In this document: positions 1 through 9,700 of the stretch, in pieces
Numbering within the stretch: position 1 is the first letter of the stretch
How the letters are laid out: each line of letters begins with the position of its first letter
Source: Actinomycetota bacterium
GTDB taxonomy: Bacteria; Actinomycetota; Thermoleophilia; Gaiellales; Gaiellaceae
Assembly: GCA_005884575.1 (NCBI GenBank)
Contig: VAWW01000030.1
Span: 51,969-99,637, forward strand
Length of the DNA: 47,669 nt
Reading direction: 5' to 3'
Notes under the pieces: model-generated
The model's input: only the letters and a program-made list of their open reading frames with translations
The model's database searches: none
Told to the model about the DNA's origin: nothing
Position numbers and translations under genes: made by a program

Positions 1-227
1 TGCGCCGACCGGCACCAGGGCCGACGGCCGGTGGCTGTGTGGCCGGGTCGGCCGCATCTGGCATGTCCGGCCCGGACCACGCTCTCCCAGCGGCGTCCCT
101 CTCGCGCCCGTCCGGGGACCTGGACCGGGGCAGGTCCCGGGTCATGGCTCCTGCGGCCATGCCACGTGCCTGGCACCGGGCTTGGACTGCTTGGACATTG
201 GCTCGCTCGGACGTGGCCGGGGGTTTG
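1..227. other. Non-coding, hairpin-rich stretch downstream of rimI
   Basis: No convincing coding frame. The stretch holds several GC-rich inverted repeats: an odd-centred palindrome GTCCGG-C-CCGGAC at 65-77, a stem of about 10 bp at 112-140, and GTGCC-T-GGCAC at 166-176. The 13-mer ATCTGGCATGTCC at 56-68 recurs at 43750-43762 inside another gene. It lies just past the 3' end of the leftward rimI operon, so it may hold terminator hairpins, REP-like repeats, or both. The left edge cuts it, and the next gene is not visible. Confidence 0.5.
112..140 (-). terminator. Possible terminator hairpin after the tsaE-tsaB-rimI operon
   Basis: The arms CCGGGGACCTG (112-122) and CAGGTCCCGG (131-140) pair with one bulged G around an 8-base loop. 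The hairpin lies about 90 bases beyond the rimI stop. There is no T-tract, so a classical intrinsic terminator is not shown; it could equally be a REP-like repeat. Confidence 0.3.
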
Positions 228-713
228 TCAAGTCGCGGTTTGGGACCCGTTCGAACGGACGGGGTCCTTCCACATGATCAGGGCGTCCTCGCGGTTGTCG
301 GTGTAGTAGCCGCGGCGAATCCCCCGCGACTTGAAGCCGAGGCGCTCGTAGAGGCGGATCGCGGTCGCGTTCGACACCCGCACCTCGAGGGTGTAGCCGC
401 GGCGGGCGTCGTCGGCCGTCAGCTCGAACAGCCGCTCGATCATCATCGCCGCGATGCCGCGGCTGCGGTGCTCCGGGTCGACCGCGACGTTCATCACGTG
501 CCACGCGTCGACGTAGCGCGAGACGACCAGGTAGCCGACGAGCACGCCCTCCTCGCCGTCGGCGTCGAACGCGCCGAGGCAGATCGACGACGGCTTCGCG
601 AGCTCGCCGGCGAACATCGATCGCGACCACGGCGTCGGATACGACCGCCGCTCGATCACCTCGATCGCGGCCAGATCCGCGAGGACGAGCTCTCGGAGCT
701 GGACGGTCGTCAC
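228..713 (-). CDS. rimI: Ribosomal protein S18 alanine N-acetyltransferase RimI
   Basis: A 161-residue GNAT acetyltransferase that would transfer acetyl from acetyl-CoA to the N-terminus of ribosomal protein S18. The acetyl-CoA loop VDPEHRSRGIA (residues 78-88) and the GNAT signature VSNATAIRLYERLGF (about 113-127) are clear, followed by GYYTDNREDALIM, typical of RimI. The GTG start at 713 was chosen because it overlaps the tsaB stop as GTGA and begins just before the first conserved strand; the frame stays open upstream only through low-complexity arginine-rich sequence. Genomic coupling of rimI with tsaB and tsaE is widespread in bacteria. Another GNAT substrate cannot be excluded, but the context makes RimI the best call. 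Confidence 0.88.
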   Translation of the reverse strand: MTTVQLRELVLADLAAIEVIERRSYPTPWSRSMFAGELAKPSSICLGAFDADGEEGVLVGYLVVSRYVDAWHVMNVAVDPEHRSRGIAAMMIERLFELTADDARRGYTLEVRVSNATAIRLYERLGFKSRGIRRGYYTDNREDALIMWKDPVRSNGSQTAT

Positions 714-1309
714 CGCGCGACGTTCCTCTCCGCGTCCGGGGAGCGCAAGTAGAGCGGCTGGAGCGCCTCCACCGGACCGAGCTCGGCGGCCAGCGCGGCG
801 TGGAACCGCGCGCGCGGGAGATGGCGCTCGTCGCGGTCGGGCGGAACCTCGGCTCCCTTCGCCTCGAGCACCGCGCGATACCGGACCGCGCCGTCGCCGA
901 CGCACACGTCGCCGGGCCCAACCTCGAGCTCGGCCGGCGCGAGCACCACCGGCTCGCCGGCGGCGAGCGTGAAGATCTCCCGCCGCTTCGCGTCGATCAC
1001 CGGGACGGCGCCGGGGGCGCCGGCCGCCAGCGCGTCGAGCGTCGAGACGCCGGCGGCGCGCAGATCCAGAGCGAGCCCGAGCCCGCGCGCGGTCGCGAGC
1101 CCGATCCGGACGCCGGTGAAGCTGCCGGGCCCGATCCCGACCGCGAGCGCGTCGAGGTCGCCCGCGGACGCGCCGCCCTGCCGCAGCAGCGCGTCGACGT
1201 CCTCGAGCAGCATCACCGCACGGGACGCGCGCTCGCCCAGCACCTCGCCGTCGTCCACGAGCGCGCTCGTGGCGACGTCCGTCGCTGTGTCAAAGGCGAG
1301 TGTCAGCAC
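710..1309 (-). CDS. tsaB: tRNA threonylcarbamoyladenosine biosynthesis protein TsaB
   Basis: A 199-residue member of the ASKHA-fold TsaB family, the inactive partner that pairs with TsaD to place threonylcarbamoyl on A37 of ANN-decoding tRNAs. The N-terminus LTLAFDTATDVATSAL and the motif VGIGPGSFTGVRIGLATARGL (about residues 57-77) are diagnostic. The GTG start lies inside the 3' end of tsaE (20-base overlap), and the stop overlaps the rimI GTG start, so the three genes look translationally coupled. TsaD, the catalytic subunit, is not in the window and may lie beyond the left edge. Confidence 0.9.
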   Translation of the reverse strand: MLTLAFDTATDVATSALVDDGEVLGERASRAVMLLEDVDALLRQGGASAGDLDALAVGIGPGSFTGVRIGLATARGLGLALDLRAAGVSTLDALAAGAPGAVPVIDAKRREIFTLAAGEPVVLAPAELEVGPGDVCVGDGAVRYRAVLEAKGAEVPPDRDERHLPRARFHAALAAELGPVEALQPLYLRSPDAERNVAR

Positions 1310-1715
1310 CGTGGATCGAGATCAGCCTGCGCCCCTCGTCAGCATGCCGCAAGCGGACGACCGCCCGCGGAGCCGGAAGCACCCCCTCGCCCGCCTCCGG
1401 CCACTCGACGAACGCGATCGTCTCGTCGAAGTACGGCTCGAGGTCGCCCCACTCCGCCGCCGAGACGCCCTGGAAGCGGTACAGGTCCAGATGGGCGACG
1501 TCCACGCCGTCGCCGTGGTAGCGGTGGCCGATCGTGTACGTGGGGCTCGTGACCGCGCCGGAGACGCCGAGCGCGCGGCATGCGCCCCGGACGAACGTCG
1601 TCTTGCCCGAGCCGAGCTCGCCGGAGACCGTGACGACGTCTCCGGCGCGCAGCGTGGCCGCCAGCCGCCCGGCCAGTGCCTCAGTCTCCTCCGGCGAGGA
1701 CGTCTCGCTCTCCAC
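1290..1715 (-). CDS. tsaE: tRNA threonylcarbamoyladenosine biosynthesis ATPase TsaE
   Basis: A 141-residue P-loop ATPase that drives turnover of the TsaBD complex in t6A synthesis. Walker A GELGSGKTT lies at residues 32-40, followed by VTSPTYTIGHRY and the HLDLYRF motif of the family. The GTG start at 1715 gives the normal family length and begins with the usual SPEET(E)ALA helix; longer alternatives reach far into udg antisense-like sequence. A possible -10 (TACGCT) lies about six bases before the start. The 3' end overlaps tsaB by 20 bases. Confidence 0.9.
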   Translation of the reverse strand: MESETSSPEETEALAGRLAATLRAGDVVTVSGELGSGKTTFVRGACRALGVSGAVTSPTYTIGHRYHGDGVDVAHLDLYRFQGVSAAEWGDLEPYFDETIAFVEWPEAGEGVLPAPRAVVRLRHADEGRRLISIHGADTRL

Positions 1716-1765
1716 CGGCGAAGCGTAGAGTCCGCGCGAACGAAGATGCTCGCGGTCGAAGGAGT

Positions 1766-2410
1766 CTAGAACAGGCCGAGCTGCACGGCCGGCTGCGCCG
1801 GCGCGAACTCGGCGAAGCTCGGCGCGGGCGGCGACGGCGGAACGAGCTCGCGGCCGAGCAGCTCGGGGAGACGGGCGAAGTCCGATTCGAGCACCTTCAG
1901 CATCGCCGGCGTGTACAGCGCGGCCGCCGGATGGTAGAGCGGGTAGAGCAGCACCTTGCGGCCGCCGAGGACGGCCTCCTGCTCCTGCCCGTGGACGCGC
2001 GTGATCCCGGTCGGGCGCCCGGAGAGGAGCTTCGTCGCGAAGTTGCCGAGCGTCGCGATCACGATCGGCTCGATCAGCTCGATCTGCCGGAAGAGGTACG
2101 GCTCGCAGGCCTCGACCTCGTCCGGCTGCGGGTCGCGGTTGCCGGGAGGTCGGCATTTCAACGTGTTCGCGATGTACACGTCCTGCCGGGCCAGGCCGAT
2201 GCCGGCCAGGAGCGTCTCGAGCAGCTTGCCTGCCTGGCCGACGAACGGGATGCCCTGCTTGTCCTCGTGGAAGCCGGGCGCCTCGCCGACGAACATCAGG
2301 TCGGCCGACGGGCTCCCCGCACCGAACACGACCTGGGTTCGACCCTGCGCGAGCCGGCAGCGGGTGCACCCGGAGACCTCGTCGGCGTACGCGAGCAGCG
2401 CGGCGGACAT
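1766..2410 (-). CDS. Family 4 uracil-DNA glycosylase (iron-sulfur type)
   Basis: A 214-residue enzyme that removes uracil from DNA at the start of base-excision repair. Four cysteines expected to hold a [4Fe-4S] cluster are present: C15 and C18 (CTRC), C86 (KCRPPGNRDP) and C102 (ACEPY). The active-site motif GEAPG is at 42-46 and the second motif, containing H160 (YPLYHPAAAL), is intact. After a proline-rich linker the last five residues are QLGLF, which match the bacterial sliding-clamp (DnaN) binding pentapeptide QLxLF. The gene has its own -10-like box nine bases before the ATG, suggesting it is transcribed separately from the upstream zinc-ribbon gene. Confidence 0.93.
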   Translation of the reverse strand: MSAALLAYADEVSGCTRCRLAQGRTQVVFGAGSPSADLMFVGEAPGFHEDKQGIPFVGQAGKLLETLLAGIGLARQDVYIANTLKCRPPGNRDPQPDEVEACEPYLFRQIELIEPIVIATLGNFATKLLSGRPTGITRVHGQEQEAVLGGRKVLLYPLYHPAAALYTPAMLKVLESDFARLPELLGRELVPPSPPAPSFAEFAPAQPAVQLGLF

Positions 2411-2419
2411 GCGCCGCAG

Positions 2420-2425
2420 ACTCTA
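2420..2425 (-). promoter_or_regulatory. -10 box for a leaderless udg transcript
   Basis: TAGAGT on the minus strand ends nine bases before the udg ATG. Transcription would start about at the start codon, and no Shine-Dalgarno sequence is visible between them. The same spacing recurs at uvrA and the deoR-type gene. No strong -35 is seen. Confidence 0.5.
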
Positions 2426-2441
2426 CGACCTCAGGCGGACG

Positions 2442-2651
2442 TCAGTGGCCGCAGCCGCAGGAGCCGCCGCAGCAGCCTCCGCCGCCGCCGAAGCTCGGCT
2501 GCGTCGAGGCCCCGTGCGTGGCGAAGACGCTGAACTGCTTCCGCACGTTCGCGGCGCTGCAGTCCGGGCAGGCGACCTGCTGCTCGTCGTTCCGGACGAG
2601 CTCCTCGAAGTGCGACTCGCACTCCATGCAGACGTATTCGTAGATCGGCAT
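2442..2651 (-). CDS. FmdB-family zinc-ribbon regulatory-like protein
   Basis: A 69-residue protein opening with MPIYEYVCMECESHFEEL, the signature of the FmdB/CxxC_CXXC_SSSS family. Two CxxC pairs (CMEC near residues 8-11; CPDC near 28-31) form a predicted zinc ribbon. The C-terminus is glycine- and cysteine-rich (GGGGGCCGGSCGCGH), common in this family and a possible second metal site. The family is named after a formamidase regulator, but its molecular role is not established. The start was placed at the ATG of MPIYEY rather than seven codons upstream. It lies 31 bases upstream of udg on the same strand. Confidence 0.88.
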   Translation of the reverse strand: MPIYEYVCMECESHFEELVRNDEQQVACPDCSAANVRKQFSVFATHGASTQPSFGGGGGCCGGSCGCGH

Positions 2652-2713
2652 CGTCGCCGCAGAGGCTATCACCCGGGCGTTTGAATCGCGCCCCGACCAG
2701 AGAACTACGCGCC

Positions 2714-3049
2714 ATGGGTCTCAGCGCCGAACGTGTCGCGAAGAACGACCTGGCCTTCAAGGACGCCAACGACAGGATCAGGGGAGCGGCGGCCGGCCAC
2801 GGCATCGCCGAGCGGGTACCGTTCATCTGCGAGTGCGCCGACTCCGGCTGCACACAGATCCTGCAACTCTCGCTCGCGGAGTACGAGATGATCCGTACGC
2901 ACGCCCGCCGGTTCCTGCACGCGGTAGGCCACTACACGGGAGAACATGAGATGGTCGTCGAGGAAAAGCCCGGCTACACGGTCGTGGAGAAGGTGGGTCG
3001 GGCCGGGGAGATCGTCGAGGAGATCGACTCCGATGCCCGACGATCGTGA
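2714..3049 (+). CDS. Small conserved-looking protein with CxC-x4-C motif (copy A)
   Basis: A 111-residue soluble protein with no signal peptide or membrane segment. The centre reads PFICECADSGC (C39, C41, C46), followed by an acidic SLAEYEMIRTHARRF segment and a His-rich GHYTGEHEMVVEE stretch. It is clearly paralogous to the next gene, with the same order: helix, hydrophobic strand, CEC-x4-C, SxxEYExxR, then a VVEKVG strand. The three cysteines could bind metal or form a redox site, but that is inference; I do not recognise a named family. The start was set at ATG 2714 because the paralogue aligns from this point. Confidence 0.7.
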   Translation: MGLSAERVAKNDLAFKDANDRIRGAAAGHGIAERVPFICECADSGCTQILQLSLAEYEMIRTHARRFLHAVGHYTGEHEMVVEEKPGYTVVEKVGRAGEIVEEIDSDARRS

Positions 3050-3383
3050 CGCCCACCGCACGAAGCAGATCGGCCTGAACGAGGCCGTCTTCCGGGAGGT
3101 CAACGAGCGCGTCGAGACGATCGCGCAATCGTTGAGCAGCAAGCCAGACAGCATCCTCCTCGTCTGCGAATGCGGCCGGATCGACTGCACCGAGCGCTTC
3201 GAGATGTCGGTGAGCGACTACGAGGCGCTGCGGTCCGACCCCACGCTCTTCGCCGTCGCGCCAGGCCACGCCATACCCGAGCTCGAGACCGTCGTGGCCG
3301 CAGACGGCCCGTACGAGGTCGTCCGCAAGGAAGTGGGCAAGGCGACGGACATCGCCGTCGAGACCGACCCGCGGTCGCAGTAG
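3033..3383 (+). CDS. Small conserved-looking protein with CxC-x4-C motif (copy B)
   Basis: A 116-residue paralogue of the gene just upstream, starting 17 bases inside its 3' end, so the pair is likely co-translated. The motif LLVCECGRIDC places cysteines at 45, 47 and 52 with the same spacing as in copy A. SVSDYEALRSDPTLFAVAPGH and YEVVRKEVGKATDIAVE match the SLAEYEMIR and YTVVEKVGRAGEIVEE segments of copy A. It carries no export signal. Its function is unknown. Retention of two diverged copies in tandem suggests a hetero-oligomer or two specialised versions. It converges on queF with five bases between the stops. Confidence 0.7.
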   Translation: MPDDRDAHRTKQIGLNEAVFREVNERVETIAQSLSSKPDSILLVCECGRIDCTERFEMSVSDYEALRSDPTLFAVAPGHAIPELETVVAADGPYEVVRKEVGKATDIAVETDPRSQ

Positions 3384-3388
3384 AGGCT

Positions 3389-3763
3389 CTACTCGCCCCG
3401 CCGGGCGCTCGCCTCGATCGTGATCCCGCCGCGCGCCTTCTGGATCACCGTGACGTCGACAGGACAGGCGAGGACATCGCTCAACCCGTCGGCGATCCTG
3501 ACCGCGAACGCCTCGCAGAAGATGCCCTCGTTCCGGAACGACTGCAGGTAGAGCTTCAGCGACTTCGACTCGACGCAACGCTCGCGGGGAACGTAGGCGA
3601 TCTGCACGCGGTACCAGTCGGGCTGCGAGGTGACCGGGCAGAGCGCGCTCACCTCGTCGCTCTCGAGGCGGACGAGCCCGAGGCCCTCGGGCGCCGGGAA
3701 GGTCTCGAGCGCCTGGAACGTCGCCAGCGGGTCGCCCAGCGCCTCGAACTCGGGAATCCCTAT
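3389..3763 (-). CDS. queF: NADPH-dependent preQ0 reductase QueF (start codon unusual)
   Basis: QueF reduces 7-cyano-7-deazaguanine (preQ0) to preQ1 in queuosine synthesis. The frame contains ALCPVTSQPDWY, holding the family's nucleophilic cysteine, then the VESKSLKLYLQSFRNEG signature and a C-terminal RGGITIEA strand. Only 87 residues follow the first GTG, which would remove about 35 residues that still look like QueF (for example PEFEALGD and ALETFPAPEG). No ATG, GTG or TTG exists in frame between the upstream stop near 3799 and that GTG. The likely start is ATA at 3763, overlapping the giant gene's TAG as ATAG, or ATT at 3757 (122 residues). Product call firm; start uncertain. Confidence 0.82.
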   Translation of the reverse strand: MGIPEFEALGDPLATFQALETFPAPEGLGLVRLESDEVSALCPVTSQPDWYRVQIAYVPRERCVESKSLKLYLQSFRNEGIFCEAFAVRIADGLSDVLACPVDVTVIQKARGGITIEASARRGE

Positions 3764-6700
3764 GACCCCTTCCCGGACGGCATCTTGACCGTCACCTTAA
3801 CCGAGCAGCTCGGCGAGCTCGTCAGGCCTGCGTGCGGGATCTCGTGCACGGTCTGTGTCGCCGACAGCGTGTGCGTCCCGACGGCGAGCGAGACGGTCAG
3901 CGACCAGGTGCCGTCCGCCCGCACGGTCGCCGTCCCGATCGCCGTCGAGCCGTCGTACAGCGTGACGAAGTCGCCGGCGTCGCCGGTGCCGCTGACCGTC
4001 ACGGGCGTCGTCGTGCTGGTCGCGGCGGGCGGCGAGACGGACGTTATCCGCGGCGGATCGGCGTAGCCCGTCGCGAGCAGCAGTGCGTCGGTGACGGCGA
4101 CGGCGCCGTTGCTGCGCGCGACGAGCCCGAAGGCGATCAGGCGCCCGAGCGCCGAGCGGCCCAAGAGGTCGAGGGTGCTCTCCTCGGCCGCGGTCAGCCG
4201 GCCGCGGATCGCAATCCGGTGCAGCAGCGCCTCCGATGTCGAGTCGAGCCGCAGCTCGTCGAGCTCCTCCATCCGGATCGACGGCGACTGCACGACCCTG
4301 TAGCCGAGGCTGTTCCGGTCGGAGTGGCGGACGACGTCGATCTCCTCGTCGCGCTCCCGACCGGACTGGGCCGCCCACGCCGGATCGGACGGGCCGACGA
4401 GGCCGAGCTCGCCGTTCGGCTCGCCCCCGCGGAGGACGTTGCCGCGCGTCGGATCCGCGCCGGCGCTCAGTCCGAGGTCGACGAGGAACTCCGCGAGCTC
4501 GTCGTCGTAGCGGTCGACGAGCGGCCGCTTGTTGCCGTTGTCGCCCTGGCCCTCGTTCGTGTTCCACGGGACGGCGTACGTGTTGAACTCGTCGCTCCAA
4601 TCGATCAGCCGGTCGGAGGACGTGTTGCCGATCAGCACGTCGCGGCCCGCGCCGCCGAAGGCGAGATCCGCGTACGGGACGCCGCTGCCCTTCGGGTCGG
4701 GCGTGTCGTTGGCGAGCGGGTCGGGCGAGAGCAGCCAGCGCGCCAGCCGCTGGAGGACGGCGGCCTGGTCGGCGGTGAGGCCTGAGCCGACCTGTCCGAG
4801 CGCCTCGTCCATGAATGCAGTCAGCTCGCGCGTGCGGCCGCGCACGTCGCCGCGGGCCTCGGCGCGCTGGGCCTCGAGAAGCTCGTTCGTCAAGGCGCGC
4901 GCCGACTGGATGCTCGCCGCGTATGCGTTCGTCAGCGCCGTCAGGCTCGCGTACGTGACGATGCCGGTCACCTTCGTCGAGTCGAGGTTGTCGTCGGCCT
5001 GGAGCAGGTCGTCGCCTGTGCCGCCGAAGAGGAAGTCCTGGTTCGTGCCGCCGACGAGCCAGTCGTTGCCGCCGTCGCCGAAGAGGACGTCCTTGCCGTC
5101 GTCGATCGTCGTCGTCGGCCCCGTGTCGAAGCTGCTCTGCGACTCGAAGTTCAGCAGGAAGTCGACGCCGCCCCCGAGCACGATCTTCCGCAGCGGATCG
5201 GCCGCGTTGTACCAGCGGAACATCGTCGTCGCCGGGTCGTAGCCGAGCACGTTGCCGGCGCTGTAGTACGCCGCGACGATCGCCAGCGGATTGCGCCCGT
5301 CGCCGTAGTAGAACGGCAGCGCCTCGGCTCCGGACATCGCGTCGTCGCCCGCGCCGCCGTGCATCGAGTCGTTCCCGAGCCCGCCGTACAGGATGTCGTT
5401 GCCGCCGGCGGCGAACGGCGTGAGGATCGCGGTGTAGTGGAGCTCGCCGGTGATGTTGACCGTCAGCTCGACCTCGTCGGCCTGCTCCAGCGTGACCGGC
5501 GTCATCGCAGCGATCCCGCTCAGCGGCTCGGGGACGCCGTTGCGGCTCGCGAGCAGCAGGCCGTCGTCGCCGAGGATGCCGTCGTCGCCGGTGCCGCCGG
5601 AGATCCAGTCGCCCCCGGCCTCGCCGTAGAGCTGGTCGTCCTGCGGGCCGCCGAAGATCGTGTCCGCGCCGGTCTGGCCGTGGATGACGTCGTCGCCGCC
5701 CTCGCCGTAGAGGAAGTCGCCGGCGCCGACGCTCGCCGGGTCGGTCGCGCCGTAGTCGAGCAGCACGACCGCGCGCGGGACGATCCGCAGGCCTCCGTAC
5801 GTGTCGTAGGGGTACGAGAGATACCGGCCGTCGGTGCCGACGAGGCGGAAGATGTTGGCGTCGTCGCCGGCGATCACGTCCGCGTCGCGCCCGTGCGCGT
5901 CGACCGAGGAGTCGCCGGGCTCGTTGCGGCCGAGCAGCGTGCCCGCGCCGCCGAAGATCACGTCGTTGCCGTCGGTGCGCGTGCCGGCCGCGTCGATGTA
6001 GAGCGACGAGCTGCCGCCGATCAGATCGTCCTGGCCGAGGTCGCCGTAGATGACGTCGTTGCCGCCGCCGCCCTCGGCGTAGTCGTTGCCGTCGCTCGCG
6101 GCCGCGGCCGAGGTGCCGGCCGGGACGTCGATCGACGCGTCGCCGTGGATCGTGTCGTTGCCCATCTGGCCGAAGAGCAGGTCGTGACCGGCGCCGCCTG
6201 CGAGCGCGTCGTTCCCGTACGTCGTCGCGTCGGTCGTGCCGGCGTCGTAGAGGACGATCGTGCGGCCGGCGATGCCGTCCGGATCGGCGAGCGCCGTCGA
6301 GCCGATGTTGGCGACGATGTGTCCGGCCGCATCGACGCTGTAGATCGTGGCTTCCGTGAGCGAGCGGATCCGGAGGCTGATCGCGTCGCCGCGGCGCAGG
6401 ATCAGCGCGTTGTCGCCGGCGATCACGTCGTTGCCGGCCCCGCCGTCGATCCGGTCGCCGCCGTCGGCCGCGCCCGCGACGTTCGAGCCGCCGATCAGGT
6501 CGTCGTCGCCGGAGCCCGCGCGGATCGTGTCACCGCCCTGGCCGCCGATCACGACGTTGCGGCCGTCGCCGACCGAGATCGTGTCGTCGTCGCCGGAGGC
6601 CGCGCGGGTGAAGGTCGACTCGTAGACGTACGGTGCCGGGCCGGACGGCAGCGCGAACGCAAGCGGGATCGTCCCGGTGAGCCGGCCGAAGTCGCCGAAG

Positions 6701-9700
6701 ACGAGGTCGTCGCTCGGGCCGGTCGTGATCACGTCGCCGCCGGCGCCGCCGATGACGACGTTCGCGCCCGCGCCGGTGATCGTGATCACGTCGCCGTCGC
6801 CGGAGGCCGGATCCGTCGCCGCGATCTCCGTGAACGCCGCGGGCGACGCCGCCACGAAGCCGAAGTCGCCGAAGACGATGTTGTGCCCGCCCGTGTCGAC
6901 GATCGTGTCGACGCTCGCGCCTCCGAAGACGATGTCGTCGCCGCTGCCGGCCGAGATCGCATCCGCGGCGCCCGCGTACGGCTCGGTCGTCTCGGCTCGG
7001 ACGAGCAGGCCCCGGTCGAGGACGATCCGGCCGCAGTCGCCGAAGACGACGTTGTTCCCCCTGCCGCCGTCGACCGTGTCCGCGCCGCCGCCGCCGAGGA
7101 GGTAGTCGTCGCCCGCGTTGCCGGCCAGCACGTCGTGCGCACCGGCCGTGCCGAACGTGAAGAGCGCGTCGGGAACGGTGAAGAAGGCGTCGGCGGAGAC
7201 AGGTGCGGCGAGCGGGGTCGCGACGGGTCCGCCGCCAGACCACACGTCGTACCCGCCCGCCGCAGGCGGCCGCAGATAGACCACGCGGCCGAAGTCGCCG
7301 AAGAGGTAGTCGCTGCCGCTCCCGCCGAGGAGCTCATCAGAGCCGCCCTCGCCGAAGGCGGTGAGCGGCAGCGCCGCCGCAGAAGCGTCGATCGTGTCGT
7401 CGCCGCCTTGCCCGTCCACGACGAGCAGCCGGCCGGGGCCGGCGGCGGCAGAGATGGTGACCTGGTCCCCGCCCTCGCCGGCGAAGAGCGTCGTCGACGT
7501 CGTGGCGAAGGGCGCCGGGGTCAGGTCACTCGCGAAGACACTCACGATCGAGAACGTGCTGCCGCCGGTGCCGCCGTAGATCGCGATCCCGTGGCCGAAC
7601 AGACCGGAGTCGGCGGCCTGGGCCCAGTAGCCCTGCCCGCCGAGGTCGCCGCCCGTTGCGGCGTAGGTAATCGCGGCCGGTGCTAGGCCGATGATCACAC
7701 CGGCCGCGAGGGTGACGGCGGTGTCGCCGTTCGGGTCGAGTCGGTCGCTGACACCGAGCGTGTTGCTGCCGGTGGCGGTGTCGATCGCAAGCGCGCCGAG
7801 AATCAGGTCGAGCGATCCGTCGAGAATCGCGGCGTTGAGGACGGCGAGGTCGCCGCCCGAAGCCGCCGCGGCTCCGGCCAGCGCGCCGAGGTCGGCGCGG
7901 TCGGAGACGTAGACGACGTCGTCGCCGCCGCCCGTGTCGATCGTCGTCGCCGGCAGCGTCCCGCGGACGTTGAAGCGGTCGTTTCCGGAGCCGAGCGAGA
8001 TCGCGAGCGTCTCGAAGTCGTAGTAGTTGAGGCCCTCGAGCCGCAGCGGCGCGCCCGTGACGGCCGGCGCAGCAAGTCCGCCGAGCTCGCCCTGGAAGCC
8101 GATCAGGTAGTCGCCGCCGAAGGCCCAGACGAAGACGCTCTGCGCGCAGCGGCTTGTGCCGAGCGTCCCGCACGTCGCGCCGGGGAAGAGCAGCTGCTGG
8201 AGACCTGCCTGGACGTCCGCCGCCGACGTGCCGGCGCCGAAGTTCGCTGACAGCGCGCCGATCGCGATCGTGATGCCGCCCGCGCCGGGCGTGACGGTGT
8301 AGACGCGGTCGACGCCCGCGCGCGCGACCATGTCGAGGCCCGTCAGCGTCGTCTGCGTCAGCGTGCCGAGGTTGTCGTTCGTGTCCGCGCTGTCGTCGAC
8401 GACGAGCGCGTCGGTCCCGGCGCCGCCCTCGAGCGCGAGCAGCGCGTCCAGCTCGTCGACGGTGCCGTCGTGGCCGACCCTGACGGTGTCGTCGCCTGCG
8501 CCCGCGTCGATCGCCGTCGGGCCGGAGATCGTCTCTACCTGGAACGAGTCGTTGCCGGCGCCGCCGGTGACGAGCGTCGTGCCGCCGTGCGTGCTCGCGA
8601 TCCGGAACGCGTCGGCACCGGAGCCGAGGTGGAGGGCGACAGCCTCGAGGTTCGAGTACGTGATCCCGACCGCCATCCCGAGGCCGGTCAGCGTCGTCGA
8701 GTCGAGTAGGCCGGCCAGCGGCGAGGTGACCGCGCCCGCGTTCGCGTTCAGCGTGTCGACCTGGTTCGGCTCGATCACATTCAGCGACGGGTTCGCCGGG
8801 ATCGGCAGCGCCGAGGAGCTCTCGCCCGGCAGCAGCACAGGCGGCGGGATCGCAGGCGTCGCCGGACCGACGCGGCCGTCGACGATCAGCGGGCCGGCGA
8901 CGTTGCTCAGCCCGTTCGCACCGTCGCCGACGTCGATCGTGTCGCCGCCGAGGCCGCCGTAGATCGTCGTCACGACGCCCGCGCCCGTGCCGAGGACGAT
9001 GAAGTGGTCGTCGCCTGCGGTGCCGTCGAGCGTCAGCGACTCGACGTTGACGTACGAGACGTCGATGCCGGTGCCGCTGATCGAGGTCGCGGTGATGACG
9101 AACGTGTCGTCGCCCTCGGTGCCGATCACGAGCAGGGTGTCGAAGCCGTCGCCGCCGTCGATCGACACCGGCGCGTTCTGGACGTACCTGACGGTGTCGA
9201 TGCCTTCGCCCGCGTCGACCGAGGTGTGCTCGTCCACGCCGAGGAACGTCCGGATGACGAAGCTGTCGTCGCCGGCGCCGCCGTTCGCGGAGAGCGGCGC
9301 GCGGTTGTGGAAGATCGAGAACGTGTCGCCGTCGGCGCCGCCGTTCAGGGCCGTCGCGAAGCTGACGCCGTTCGAGAGATCGCCGCGTGTCGTCGTCGTG
9401 AAGTCGACCGGCCACACGAGGAGAACCGGCTGCCCGTAGAGCTGTCCGACCTGGAAGAGGTCGTTGCCGTCGCCGCCGTTGACCGTCGTCGCCGAGCTGT
9501 TGTCGTCGAAGGCGAACCGGTCGTCGCCCGTGAGCCCGTCGACGGTCAGCGACTCGACCGCGCCGTTGTAGACGATCCGCTCCGCGTGCGTGTACGCGCT
9601 CCCGTCGAAGCCGGTCAGCGACGCGACGAGATCGTGGCGGAAGAGGAACTGGTCGGCGGCCGCGGTGCCCTCGATCGTCAGCGTGTCGACGCCGCCGCCG

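Noticed and set aside
5359-7686. 775-codon open frame on the plus strand
   Set aside because: Antisense shadow of RTX repeats (monotonous VVAxDxV product); no start signal and no recognisable domain.
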